DNA of 64,000 nucleotides from Paramacrobiotus metropolitanus (GCF_019649055.1 NW_026570362.1:1-64000); one strand, 5' to 3'; positions 33,050 to 45,790 are shown, counted from the first letter of the stretch. Translations and numbers: made by a program. The notes: generated from the sequence alone by a model not told the origin.

Positions 33050-33979
33050 CAGAGGGTTATTCAGCCAAGTGTGGTCACTTTTTGGAAAATTTCTGCTTAG
33101 CCGTTGCAGGCTTATTTTACTTTTTTAAAAATTTTATCAGATAACCACAACATTTAATCATATTCTGAATTCAACCGAGCCAAGATTTCGCTATCCTGTA
33201 GCCCAGGAAAAAATTAAGTTTATCCCCCCCATGTTGGCAACAGTTGACCAGTTCAGCTATCGGAAATGGATTCCCTTTACTCAAAATTAATTTAAAATTT
33301 GGGTTTTCGCCATAATCCATTGAAAACCTGTCAGGGTTTCGAACAACTTTTTCAGAAGGAATTACTAGTTTTTTCGATCAGGAAGCAACATCCTTGTTTT
33401 TCAGCAGTGCTCCCGGGAGCACATCTCTGGTTCTGGATGACTTCTTCCTCTCTGCCAGGCTTAATCCGCGGAGCGTCCTTTTCGATCAATGAACATTGTA
33501 AATTGTGAAGAAAGACCTGCGTTACAACTTTAGTTTGTGGAGGAACGAAAAGGATAGCTATAGCTCCGTGAGTAAGAATTCGCACAATGAGCATGGCTCC
33601 TGCGAGTGTCTTCCTGTTTTCGCGTTTTTCCAACCGTCCTACCGCAAGAACGCGCAAGAATATGGAATCGTTTTTGCTACGAAAATATTCGGATCGTCGT
33701 TTTTTACAATTAAAACCATCCAGATTTGAAAAGCAGACGATCCTTTTAAGGCCAGATCATCGAAAGCCAAATTTTGCCTGGTCAAAGGTTTAGAGTCGGA
33801 GTCTTTAGGTCAGTAGCCAATCTTGCGGGCTGTTTAAGCTCGATTGTCACAAAAATTTGCAAAAAGCATCAAAACTAATTTGTCATAATAAAACAATTAT
33901 TAGAATCTGACTCTGCGCTACAGCTGAATTATAGGAATTTTTTTAATGCGCTGACCACACTTGGCTGAATAACCCTCTG
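33050..33979. mobile_element. Tc1/mariner-type element with perfect 28-bp terminal repeats
   Basis: The 28-bp ends are exact inverted copies, starting CAGAGGGTTATTCAGCCAAG (33050-33077 and 33952-33979). Each end is bordered by TA (33048-33049 and 33980-33981), the expected Tc1/mariner target duplication. At 930 bp it is shorter than an autonomous element. A decayed transposase fragment lies inside on the minus strand (separate entry). The exact match of the ends contrasts with the decayed gene and suggests a non-autonomous copy moved fairly recently. Confidence 0.8.
33300..33740 (-). pseudogene. Decayed Tc1/mariner transposase fragment
   Basis: The minus strand reads HGAIAILFVPPQTKVVTQVF, then LHNLQCSLI and, further on, APGSTAEKQGCCFLIEKTSN. 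This resembles the Tc1/mariner catalytic region in which a hydrophobic strand and VFVPPG...KVNSQVY precede the QQDSAPAH block. The QQD block is corrupted and the final catalytic block (WPPNSPDLNP-like) is not seen. Assignment is supported by the flanking TIRs and TA dinucleotides. Confidence 0.5.
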
Positions 33980-35948
33980 TACTTAATGAATTAAAAAAAA
34001 TGATAAATTAATTAAACGTATACCTCATAAATCCCTCATAACGTATACCCTTATATACAGTAGTATCCACCCCTTTATGAGGTGTATGCGGCCGAGAGTT
34101 GAACTGTTTAGTAGACTATAACCCTATTAATAGTTTCTGTGTTATCAGACATACTTATGCGTTCTGGCTGAGTGAGTCACGAAAAAACTGATGTGTTATA
34201 GACTTTTGCATACCGGTTCACAAAAGTCACGTCCGATGAGGACATGCTAACGTACACACAGTACTTTTTTATCTTGGTCAGTACAATTATCTGTGCTGTG
34301 TACGACAAATTTATCGTCAGCACACGAAAATTGTCGTCGATAAGAAGAATATGTCGAAAATAGCAATTCAAGTTGAATTCGCGCGAATACATCGCGTAAT
34401 GCGCGCGCGTAAACAGTGAGCATAAAATTAATAACAATCGTTTACATTCATTTTGCTTTCTTCGCCCAGTTGGTTGTTGTGCTGGTACATGTTAACTGTG
34501 AAAATTCATTTTATAATTATAATTATGTCTGATTAGGTTTTGCCGTTTTGTTACATTGCTAAACGTGGCGTAGCTAAAGAACTTTCGCCACTGAATTCTT
34601 TACGACGCAAAAACAGCAAGAAAACGGTTCGTCTTTTTTTAAAAGTTTCAAGCACTCTGTGAAGTTACATCTTGTTTAATTATTTGGATGAAATAAATAA
34701 CCGGTAGAAAATCAACTTCGTCAGAAAGCACCAAATGCGATTGCTTGCCCAACACGACTAGCAGAGTGTGGTCAGTCAGCGCACCGCGTGTGCCAAGCTA
34801 ACAAGACCGTAATTATAATTAATTGTGTAAAAGGATATGAATGCATACGCATGCCTACTTGAAATAATTATAAAGCCGCCATAAATCGCCATAGTGTACA
34901 TGCATGTACGCCTACTTATTACGCGCATTGATAATGCGCACATTGTACAGTCTGCAATCTGCATCATCTACTGTACTCTGTAGCACATTCCGTCACGGTT
35001 GAAGTCAGAATAACGAAAAAAACTTGTGTTATCAGTGTTTCACATGGAGTGAATTCGCAACGGCAGTATCAACATGCAGGACTCTTTCACTCTGTACAGT
35101 CACTCTGTACTGAGTCTGTACTCTGTAGCAGCAAAATTAGTCTGTGATATTACAAGTCCAAACGTGAAATGTCAGACGAACACACTCTTCGCATGCACCG
35201 CACTGGACTATTAAATTTTATTGCTGATGCGACCGGTGTTTATACATATATTTCGCCAATTTCGGAATATACCTATCCGGCATCTAATTCTACAGTAGTT
35301 GATTCAAAGCAACTGTTAGAAAATGCAGTATTTCTGTGGTTATGTATTGACGGTGTGACCAATTATTATCTTATACCAGTGCACACTTCTTTGCTGACTT
35401 GTGAGAAGAGCAGCTAGTTTGAATTGTTAGAATTTCTAGCAGCTAGTTTGAATTGTTAGCAGATCGGCTAATAGCATTAAAAAGGATTAAATGGATCCCA
35501 TTGGCAAATATAATCAACACGTTAATTTTTATCGACTGAACACCGTTGCCCAAAACAAGCAGGACAATCGCACTTGGTTGTGAACTGAATGGTCATCAAC
35601 TTTGTTCGAGTAATTAACAAAACCCTTTACCCGCAAGCAGTACTGATTTTCGTACTTTAAGATTGAGGATCACAAGCAGACCATATTACCTGAGACTACA
35701 TAGGTATTTCCAGATTTACTGGATGTAATGATTATTACCGTCGAATAATTACGGTGCAGCTATTGATGTCTTTTCCAATAGGTCATCACTCACATACAAT
35801 TAATACTATTAGGTACTACATACTAGTGACTGCATCCTGAACAACTTGAGAAACATACGCAATTTACGGCATTCGTCTAATTAAACAAAAAAAATAATAA
35901 TAATTTTATGGTCACTATTTTATGGTCACTATTATGGTCACTATGGTC
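33980..35948. other. AT-rich intergenic sequence
   Basis: No gene or RNA recognised. A frame of 82 codons at 35169-35417 has no motif and is probably chance. Near 35907-35950 the word tatggtcac repeats four times just before the large palindrome. Confidence 0.45.
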
Positions 35949-35990
35949 ACTCGTACTATCTCTGTGTTATAACACAGAGATAGTACGAGT
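35949..35990. repeat. Perfect 42-bp palindrome without spacer
   Basis: The centre is GTGTTATAACAC, and every base pairs outward to ACTCGTACTATC on the left and its complement on the right, with no mismatch and no loop. It directly follows tandem tatggtcac repeats. Long perfect palindromes are unstable in vivo and hard to assemble, so this is either recent, functional or an assembly artefact. Confidence 0.9.
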
Positions 35991-36284
35991 ACTCTATATA
36001 GACGTTTGTCACTCTACAAATACAAGTAATGTACACTTATCCTGGAACCGTTGGCAATATTTAAGCACATTTTGATTTACCCTGCGCTGCGTACTTCTGG
36101 CCGAGAAAGCGAAACAAAATTTCAAAGAAAGTTACCTGTTTTGGTATAAATCTGTCCAGCGCCCTATTTGACAGTGCATACAGCATAAAAAGTGCCATTT
36201 AGAAACTTTTTTACGCGAGCTCTAGCACTCTTAAAAATAGCTTTGGAAACTCGCTCCTTAAGCATCTATCGACAGAGGCGGCCT
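35991..36284. other. Intergenic, nothing recognised
   Basis: No feature that I can support between the palindrome and the retrotransposon fragment. Confidence 0.4.
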
Positions 36285-36560
36285 AATCACGGAGAAAATT
36301 TGGTTTAAATTCGCTTCCATCGGCGTCGTCCCTATGGTCGATGCCGCATTTCCTCGTTGGATGTCGAGGCTGATCCGCTGGCGAAGATATTCCGTGGCTT
36401 GTTTTTCGCCGGTTTCTAGTCGTGTTTTCTGTGCGAATTCCGTTATGGTGCGGCAGCTTCCGGTCCGGAAGGTCCGAGCGTCTCAAAGCCCAAAGCACGG
36501 AATAGGTAGTCCTGGCCAATATTACGATATTTCTCAATCTTGTCCTGCTCTGCCTGTACG
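36285..36560 (-). pseudogene. RLE retrotransposon fragment, C-terminal end only (copy C)
   Basis: The minus strand reads KIEKYRNIGQDYLFRALGFE and TLGPSGPEAAAP. A frame shift follows, then RLETGEKQATEYLRQRISLD and IQRGNAASTIGTTP. These are the last conserved blocks downstream of the restriction-like endonuclease in the same element family as copies A and B (copy A ends QIQRGNAICVMGTIP). The copy is cut at both sides and has one frame break. Confidence 0.75.
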
Positions 36561-37599
36561 TGAGCCGCTTCTCGGCTCACACGGTATTGCTGCACAATTA
36601 GCAGAGCACATTACACTTTTTTGTCACACGTTTGTCTTTCTATTGGTAGAGCTTAGTTTTCTGTTAATTTTAATGTGTTTGTCAGATTAATACTCGTAAT
36701 CAGAGCTATGTGTGAACGCGCACTGTTTACAAGTGACAAAAAAAGCACGTGTTGCTATGGGCCTCCGCCCTACGACCACTTCCCGTCGCACCAGAGTCGC
36801 ACGGCACCCAACCGCCGCAGCGCGCCATCCGGGTGAGAATGGTCAATTAATTAAAAGCCGGCGCGTGCCGTGTGCAGCCGCGCTCGGTGGCGGGCACATG
36901 TCCGGCACCGACGCAGTGACGCCATTGCAAGAGTCGCACTACCCAACCACCACACGGAGACAGTTACACTCATGACTCAACCCACACATCCGGGTTCGAT
37001 TTTCGAGACAGTTGTGCAACTCGGAATGATGGAAATTCATGAATCGACTTGTTTCGCTTTTTCTCCCCGTTTAGTTGTCTGCTGGCTGATCTTTTGTCGC
37101 GCCAAAAGTTCTTTCGTTCTTCGACCTGCCGGAATATTTCTTAACGCGTAGAGCTTCAAGTTACTCTCAACAGTGCTTTCACTACTTTAATTTTCGACTC
37201 ACCATAAAACTGGCTGTCAACAGTAAAACTGATCATCTTTGTGAAACTACCCGTACCCAACGGACGCCTGTAAAACTTGTTAAGCCTTGATGTTTAGAAG
37301 TTGATATTGCGGGGGTTCCGAATTTCGCCAGAACCTACAACGGGCTGATGTTGGCAACGGCGGATGACGCTCCGCATCAGGTTATTATCAGCACAAACAG
37401 GTAGGACTCCTTGGCAAAGCTTGAGTGTTCACTGGTTCAGTTGTCTGCTTCCTACAACGCAACAGTGTAATTTCCATACTTCCAAGAAAATACGAACAGT
37501 ACTGAGTTTGTCTTGCGGAAACGCGTCGCTGTCGTGTTGCTATGATATGGATGCGCGTTGCAGATGCGTCGCATTCCTTGATGCGCAGTCCCTTCAAGG
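36561..37599. promoter_or_regulatory. Region upstream of the DAXX-like gene, likely promoter area
   Basis: A GC-richer stretch (about 36750-36970) stands out from AT-rich surroundings. A hairpin GTGAGCCG/CGGCTCAC lies at about 36562-36581. No clear TATA box was assigned. Alternative upstream exons cannot be excluded, because possible splice donors occur (ccgggtgagaat near 36830 and ccaagtaagtaac near 37713). The role is inferred only from position. Confidence 0.3.
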
Positions 37600-40500
37600 A
37601 TGACGCAGGAGACCCCATCTAACGCCGTTATGTAAGTGTGCATTTCACAGTCAGTTTCGACTGTTTAGTACTTGCAATCGAAGACAACACAAATCAGCAC
37701 AAATTAATAATCCAAGTAAGTAACATATCCAGTATCTTAATTCAGTTTTATTTATTGTGAATTTCTGGGGATATTCCGATATTGGATTGTATTTATTTCG
37801 GTTATTAAACTGTTATTTTTATTGTTTTTCTACCTAATTTTTATTTTTTGGTGAGTTGTCATGTAGGTGTAGTTTGGTTTCTTTTGAAGTGTGAGGGAAT
37901 TTAATTGCATTTACTCTGGTAATAAAAAGTCTAGTTAGAATTTTGCTCGAATAAGAAGAGAATTAAATCAAATAAAATAAAAAAATCATCTTGATAAATA
38001 CAATTTAATTGCCAACAATTGCAGCAACCGAATCAGCCATTCAGCCAAGTTCAACGCCCGGACGAGCACGGACGACGACGACGACATCCAGATCATCGGC
38101 AGCGTCGCGGCCCCTCCCCCGGATCCGGCCGCGCCCCGTCCCCCGGGTCCGGCCTTCCTGCGCCGCTACGTCATGGGCAACCGCAGCAGCGCCCTGCCCC
38201 CGCACGGGCCCCCCGCACAGGAACCCCGCCAGGTCGCGCCCCCCGGACTGCGCTTCATCCGAGTGGCGCCCGCGCGGCTGACGGCCCCCGCTCCCACCGC
38301 CGCCGCTCCCCCTGCGACCATCTCCGACAGCAGCGCCCCCGCGGCCGCGCCGCAGGCCGACGCCGGGGCCCCGGCGCCTCAGGAACCCCGCGAGGCACTT
38401 TTGCCCCTTCGTCAGGGTACGTACGTGTTGTGTGTCGATGGAGAGTAATTTCATCGTTAGATTGATGTAAATCAGTTATTTCTTCATTCTTAAGTTTCTC
38501 GTTTCTACCGTAATTGGTATTTACTGATGCGGAATACGGAATAAACTGTTAAATCAGCAAATAAATATCGAAAAATAAATTTTATTCTCCAGTTCATTTA
38601 ATATAAAATGCGTTAAATCAGATCCCTGCCCTTATATGTTTGAATCAGTTATAGGAATAAATTCACAGAAAATAGAAATAAATAATAAGACACTCCATTT
38701 TGCTTCTTACTTATATGGACAGTTGCCTTTTATTTTTTCTGTTAAAATAATGATATTTTATGTCTATTCAGTCAGTTAACTTAACCAGTACAATGACAGC
38801 AGTTTGAAATGATTTTAATTTTTTGCCAATTTTTTGTGGAACAAATCTGCAGACGCCATCAAACCGGACCCGCTGGGGCCTTCCGCCGACAGTCTTCCCG
38901 CGGACCCCGAGCCCCTCCCGCCGGCCGGGGACCCCTCCCCACCCCCCGCTCCCTCCTCCACCTCGCCCGCACCCCCCGCCGCGCCGATGGACACCGCCGA
39001 GCCCGCCCCCATCCCCAGCACCTCTGCCGGCCTCCCTGACGCCGAGGGGCCCGAGCGGCCCTCCTCGCGGGCCTCCAGTCCGCCCAGCGAGATGACGGAG
39101 GAGTACTTTGAGCGGCATCTGCACATCCGCGACCTGGACGCCCCCATCCCGCCCGAGTACGACGTGCCGTACGACACGGAGACGGAGGAGGAGGACGCGG
39201 ACGACGAGTACGATGAGGACGAGGTGTACGAGGAGGAGGAGGAGAAGGAGCCGCAGGTGGACTACTACGCCGAGGTGGAGGAGGTCATGGACGCCATGGC
39301 CGAGGGCCCCGACAAGCTGCGTCTGGGCAAACTGGTGGAGTTGGCGCGGGAGTGCGATCAGCGGGTCAAGGCGCTCGAGCGCCAGGACGTCGATATGGAC
39401 GACGAGGCGGCCTACTACCAAAACACGGTAACGGCATCCACACACAATTTTGCCTTTTTATTTTGCGGATTTTGTTCCTGGAATTTTTGAACTTTAATTT
39501 CCTTTGATTTTTTCTCTTAGATTTATTTAAGTCCTCTTGTGTTTTTTATGCTGGATTTTTTCGTTATTTCTTACGGTTATCAATTTTTACTGGTCGTAGG
39601 TATATAATGGTACTTGTTTTGATTTGTCAGCCGTATTTATTTTGGTTTTTTCAGCTGTATTTCTCTCTTGGTGTAGGTGAATATTTATTATGCATTTTTG
39701 TTTTGAATTCCATTTTTTTCGGTTTCTATATATTTTTAGCTACGCAATTCGAATTTCGAGTTTGGCTGTTCAGTGTTATTTATTATGGTTATCAGTTATA
39801 TTTGTATTTGTAATTTAACTGTGTTTATCCCGGTTGTCTTATTTTTGTTTTAGGCATTCAGTTTTGCTCATCTCGGCTTTGTATAACTGTGATTTTTTAA
39901 TGGTTTAATTTACTGATTGTGTTTTATTCCGTGTTTATTTATTTACAAGTTACCTTGATTATTTAATATTACTCTGTACTTCTGTGTTTTTGATAATCTG
40001 CAGTTTTGGCACGTTTTGGATCGGGTTTAATCAGATTAAATAACAGGCTGAAATAATCACATGACTAATAAATTAGTAAATTAATGAAAATAATGCATGA
40101 GTTATAGATGGAGCAGGAGAAGTGGAAGAAGCGCAGCGCCGCCTGCCTGGAGGAGATCGTCAAACTGGCGGAGATGGTGGAGGAGGAGGAGGCCGGCGGC
40201 GGCCGGGAGCGGGCGCTGCGGGGCTTCCAGATGCGGCCGTTCGTGTACAAGGGCAGCGGCGTGCACCGACTGGACCAGTGTCTGACGCGCATGGTGCAGA
40301 AGTCCTGCGCCGACAACGTGCAGGCGGCCGCCGCCCGCCGCGCCGGCCAGAAGGCCGACTTCCGCAAGGACTACAGCGAGGAGCACGTGCGCATCATCAT
40401 GCAGAAGATCGCCGCCGAGAAGAAGCAGCCGCGCCTGCGCCACGAGGAGACGCGCCGGCCGCTGGACGTGCAGGACGTGTATCCGCGCTTCCACCGCGCC

Positions 40501-42669
40501 GTCAAGCAGTACCGCGCCAAGATGTTCCGCAAGACCGTCGTCCCCAAATTCGCCTATAGCTTCGAGTCAGTGAAAAATAGTTCAAGAAAATAATTACAAT
40601 AATAATTACAATGTTAATTTAAAGAATTTGAAATGGGCGGTTTTATTGGTGATTTATTGAAAACTTTTGCGAGCGGTTCCAAATTTCCCTGCACCCTCGA
40701 TGGGTGAAAATAATTTATAAAAATAAACACAATGATAATCGTAATATTAATGGAAAGAATTTAAAATGGGTGTTTTTTATTGGTGATTTAATTAAAAATT
40801 TTCGCATTTGAAAGGGTGTTTTTATTGGTGATTTATTTCGCAAAAATTAGTTTAAGAAAAAAAATAGGGTAAAAGTAGTTTAAGAATAATCGTTGTAATA
40901 ATGCAAAGAATTTACAATGGGCGTTTTTATTGATGATTTATTTACAAATTCTCTGCCGAACGGTGGTTCGGCTAACAATTCGTAATAAGAAATTTGCTGT
41001 TCTTTCGAGGAAGTGACGAACGTTTTCTTTGAGTTAAAAAATGCAGCAAAAAATTCGGGTTATTTTTTTTATTACAGTAAATTGTCTTGCTGAAACCGCA
41101 TGGGTGATTATTTTGTTTTGTATATATCTTTTATTGTCTGTTATTTCTTGTTATTAATTATTGATTGTTTCTGTGGAATTTGTTGCATTAAATCTTGCGA
41201 TTGGCAGTGAGCCGCAGTTGCCGCGCGACTTCAACCTGGAGCAGCGCCTACTGATCAACCAGGACCGGCGCGGCTTCCTGGACCGTTTCGCGGAGGAGTA
41301 CGAGGCCAAGCTGCGCGCCGAGGGCCTGGTGGTGGAGCGCGACGAGGCCAATCCGGGCGCCAACAAGCCCGACTTCTCCAACGACGAGTACGACCTCGTC
41401 GAGGAGGAGGACGACGACGAAGGAGAGGCGCCGCCGGCGCAACCGGAAGACGTCGCCGTCGACGCGGCGGACGCCGGCGCCGGCCGCGACGGGGATGTGG
41501 CGATGGAGCAGGATAAGGAGGAGGAGGAGCGGGTGGAGGACGGGATCGACGCGCAGTCCAGCACCACCGAGGAGCCCGAGGGCAGTCTGCCCCGCAGCGA
41601 ACCCGCCACCGGTACGCTCCTTACAATCACTGGATATTGACCCACAAATTATTGCAAAAATATTTTTTTTGAATATTTTAAATAAATACTCTTGCTGTAC
41701 TTCTGTAGAAAGATACAAACTTATTCAAGATTTGCCTGGTTTCTGTAAAATTAATTGAGTATTGTGTATGCGTGAAATAAAAAATACGGCAAAAAATATT
41801 AAAGTAAATATAAATAAATATAAAACATTAAATACGGCAAAATTATTTTGTAGAAACTAAAATAAATATTGAAAAAGCCATCAGTGTCATGTCAAAGTAT
41901 CCGTATTGTCAAAATATTTGGCATAAAATGTGATTGGTTATATACAGTATTTATCTGAAAATTATTCGTCAAAATACTTTGGTATAAACTGAAATAGTTG
42001 CAGCATAAATAAGAAAAATCAGTGGAAAAACAAGCCAACTAAATTCTAATTAGTTATACAGTGTGAATTCCTTCATCAGGTATTATTACGCCGGAATAGC
42101 AGAAAGATAAAACCGTCAAACGAAAACGAGACTAAAATAAGCAGGAATTAAAAGGGGTTTTCCTAATTCATGCTAGAAGAAATAATAATTTTTTTTAAAA
42201 AAACTAATAAAAAAATTGGAAAAATTTACCAAAAAATTTGAAAAATGTACAAAACAGTTAATAAAAGTTGAATGAATAATTCATTAAATGAATGGTAGTT
42301 TATTTGCTTGTAATCCCGGTAGCATCGCCCGGCAGCAGTAAGCGCAAGAGCCCCGAGGACGACGCCAGCCCGTCCCCTGCGACCGGGGAAGGAGAATCAA
42401 CGTTGAAGCGCAGTAAATCGGAGGTGATCAGCAGCGAACTGGACAACCTCCACATCGACGCCCCGCCCCCTCCCGCGCCGCCGCCCCTGGTGGCGCCCCC
42501 TCGCAAAGCGCCGACGCCGCCGCTGATCGACCTGTGCGACACGGACGACGACGCGCCGGACGACGAGGGCCTGGACGAGGCGGCCGCGCAGGAGAACATC
42601 CGGCCGCCCGCGGACGGCGACGCGGACGAGTATCCGGATGATGTGCTCAATCTGCTCAGCGACGACTAA
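37600..42669 (+). CDS. DAXX: DAXX-like histone H3.3 chaperone, six exons, 735 aa
   Basis: Model: 37600-37631, 38025-38416, 38853-39427, 40108-40569, 41212-41611, 42323-42669. All introns are GT-AG, phases agree at each junction and the total is 2,208 nt. DAXX is a nuclear chaperone that deposits H3.3-H4 with ATRX. The N-terminus has a SUMO-interacting motif (DDDDDIQIIGS, residues 27-37). Residues 38-248 are proline-rich and 249-275 very acidic. Residues 297-525 match the histone-binding domain: LVELARECDQRVKALE, DDEAAYYQNTMEQEKWKKR, FVYKGSGVHRLDQCLTRM, DYSEEHVRIIMQKIAAE, LPRDFNLEQRLL. A second acidic region follows, then basic SKRK and KRSK, LIDLCDTDDD (688-697) and a C-terminal SIM-like VLNLLSDD. 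Length equals human DAXX (740). I see no counterpart of the N-terminal helical bundle. Start 37600 has A at -3 and an in-frame stop 21 bases upstream. Exon 5 could instead begin at 41218. A candidate AATAAA lies at 43235. Confidence 0.8.
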
Positions 42670-44989
42670 TGTATCAACTTGATCATTGTGCGCTTAACAT
42701 GGACGAAAAGCACAGCGTTGCGTGGATTATTTAGAGGAAACTGCGGCGTTTTCCGTGCAGTATGCGCTGCAGCCGGAAGTCGTTTTCCGACATTTTGACC
42801 GGCTCGGCATCATGACCTCTTCTGTTTTTCTGGCAGTTTAACGAGAATTTTTCCAGCTGCATTTTAATGAGCATTTTGTAGCGGTGTTTTCGCAGTGGTT
42901 GCGCCTTTTTTTTATTAGCCTGTCGTTGAAATGTTCTGCACAATATTCTGCTGAGAAAAAATTACTAATGTTATTGGTCTCCTGTTCCTGTTAAAATTCA
43001 AGCAATTTCGGGTCGTTGTGCAAATGAAACTGATTGAGAAATAAGAAAATAATCCTCAACGATTTTTTATGTATTCTTTCGGTTTTAATTAATTTATCCT
43101 ATAAGCTAAGAAATTTAAAGAAATATTAACACTGTTGCTGATGTAGCGTTATCTGTCAAACAACCATTTCATTGTATTTTATATTTTGTAAATGTCCAGA
43201 AAATTCTTTTTTTGATTTTTCCACTTTCTTTCTCAATAAAAAAATGGCCATTTTGTTCATATTGTAACAGACAAGCACGAGGAGATCACGAGTGAGCTTT
43301 ATTGTACAAATAAAGGGGGAACAATGCTGCGTAATAGCAGGAAAGCAAGAACAAAGCACTGATGGCTAAAATAGCAAGTGTATGCTAAAGTGGTTCTTGA
43401 GGCGTGAAAGAAGTGCTGGCGGCAACCACGTGCTGTGTGCCATCAGCTGTGTGATGATGCGCAGACTGGACTCTATCCAACGCGAGCGTATGAACGCTGA
43501 GTCATACTGCGAGAGAGGAACGAGAGAGCAACCCATAAAAAAAACCTAGACGGAATCCGAAGTTTGGCTGGAGACTTTTCTCGTGACAATATCGATCGCT
43601 AATTTTACATGTCCCGAGTCGTAACCAGCTTATGCTAAAGCTAAAACGGGCTATGTCGCATTAGCTGGGCGCAGTCCAACCAAGTTGTAGATCTGCTCAT
43701 ACTCCAAATGAAATGGAATATAAGTCATCCTGTATACCCGGTGCGTTCACACATGATACCAACGCTGGCTCCAACCAGAATCTATATTTGCTATTTAGTA
43801 CAGAAAAAAAGAGCATGTACACCTTAATTTCACAGCCCTACATATAAGTATCGCGCCCTCCTTTGATCGCCTGATCTGGAAGGAATATACAACGTTACGT
43901 ATTTACAGTGTGCCGCACTCACCTGCTTTCACTTACCTCACTAAGAAAATTAGCGTTAGTGACTTTTATACTCTTTGCAATTTCAAATTCCAAGTTGCGT
44001 TTAGAGAATTCCTTTGATTCTTTGAAAACATTATTCCAAACAACTACATCGACTTATTCGTAAAAAACAGCGCGAACTAACTTTTAAATTATGATTACAA
44101 TTATCAAATATACATTTGGCTTGATTTATTTTATTCAATTAATCCGATATTGGGTTCAGACCAAGTAGTGCTGAAGTCAAGCTTAACTTCATGACGTTTT
44201 GAAAAACGGCAAAGCAGAACTTGGTTGGAGTTGAAAACGCCGGTTTTCTATTTGGGCAAGTGTGGCTCAGTGTATGCGCTGCGTATATCCGCTTCAGCGG
44301 ATGAGTGCAGTGCAGCAGCACACGTACGTACAAGCGAGAGAGGCGATATTAAACGGCAAGCAATGGGTGCAAGTACGTTCTGAGTGGACCGTACGCACCA
44401 GGCGCAGTCGTACGCCTCTGACAATATCAACCGTAGAAAATTATTTTCTTCGTCGAAAATGACAGAATTTACGGGTACCGGCATGGAGTTTTTGTGAGTT
44501 GGTGGATGGGTATTTGATTGTAGTTGAACCGTTTCAGCACAACACTGCTTCTAAATTCACAATCATACTCATAGCCGCCGTTAAAAGCCAAAAATAAACA
44601 CAAACGAATTCGTAACGACGAATACGACCTAATGATCTAAACCTATCTACATCCTTCACCTTGCTCCGGGACAGGTTAATCTCCAGAAGCAAGCGGACGG
44701 CCAAAGAGCGAGCACAAAGACAAAACTACAAAGACAGAAGCGCTGCATAGGGATTTAGAAACGCGCATCCGGCGCACAAACTGCCCCATATTATCGTAAA
44801 AGTTACAGTAATAATATATTACTGTATGCTATGCGCCACGTTGGACACTGCATGTTTACACGATCTGACAGTCGCAGCTGTATTGGTTGCTATGTAAAGG
44901 TCATGCACTATTATCTCTTCCTCGGTGGGAAGACCCCCTCAACAACAATCGGTTCCTCTCTGTCGTTGTGAGCATTATACCGGCACCAG
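42670..44989. other. 3' flank of the DAXX-like gene and intergenic sequence
   Basis: After the likely 3' UTR I recognise no gene, RNA or mobile element. Small open frames on both strands (for example minus 44139-44484) show no motif. A purine-rich gagagagg-type patch occurs near 43505-43530. Confidence 0.4.
43235..43240 (+). terminator. Candidate polyadenylation signal after the DAXX-like gene
   Basis: AATAAA lies 566 bp beyond the stop codon, the first canonical hexamer I see downstream on this strand. A second (caaataaagg) lies near 43308. If either is used, the 3' UTR is about 0.6 kb. Assigned on position only. Confidence 0.35.
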
Positions 44990-45790
44990 CAAATCCATTT
45001 TGGACCGCATTTTCCCACCGATGAACTGATCTGCTGCTACGGCGGCGTTGCGCCTGTCGTTAATTGCATGTAAGACGCTCCGGCAGCGCCATCGGCACTG
45101 GCAAAGAGCAACCGGAAGTGACTTTCCGTCCTCTCGCCACTTAATTGGCGACACCGTCCTTAACGGTCTGCACAAAACGTTCCGCTGGTCCGTTGGACTG
45201 CGGATGTCCCGGAGGCGTCCGTATCTGCTTGGTTCCAAACTGCACACCACACTGGGCCAACGGTTCCGATGTAAACTGCGCGCTATATGATCGGAGACGA
45301 TTGCGGGACATATGCCATAGCGGCTGAATAGACTGAGAAACGCTTCCACTACACCATCGATCGTGGCGTGTTTCCTGGGAATGACCTTTAGCTGGCCACT
45401 TGGACAGGGCGTCCACTATCAGTGTCCATCCCCGCAGCCGGTTTGCGGTAATGACCGGGATACCTTTCCGGCTTCCGCAAGCACCACGCAGCGGCTGGTG
45501 GTCAGTCCGTAGCGTGAACTCTCGCGCCGGCAATGTATTGGTGACATTTGCGACATTGTCAGCGATTCTTTTCCGATCGGCCCGTAATTTTTCTCCACCG
45601 GGCTCAGCGTCTTGGAGGCGTGCGCCATGGGTCGGGCGGTGCCATCTGGGAAACGGTGACATAAAACCGCCCCCGACACCATACTGTAAAGAGTATGAAG
45701 CGTGCGCCGCCGCTTATCGCTAATTAACCAGCGCTTCCTCAGGATTTTGGGGTCGATCGTTGTGCTTGTGCCTGACAGATCCAACCATTA
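44990..45790 (-). pseudogene. Ty3/Gypsy-type LTR retrotransposon pol relic (RNase H and integrase)
   Basis: Minus-strand frames contain an RNase H portion (DGTARPMAHASKTLSPVEKN, then FTLRTDHQPLRG) and an integrase core portion (GICPAIVSD, QFTSEPLAQCGVQFG, then PPGHPQSNGPAERFVQTVKD). The integrase core D and E residues are therefore partly visible. The expected segment between RNase H and the integrase core is absent, so there is a large internal deletion. Coding is spread over three frames. No long terminal repeats, gag or protease were found beside it. It is an old, inactive fragment. Confidence 0.8.

Noticed and set aside
38041-39445. Long minus-strand frames across the DAXX exons
   Set aside because: They are low-complexity antisense of GC-rich coding sequence and do not respect the splice-phase pattern that the plus strand shows.
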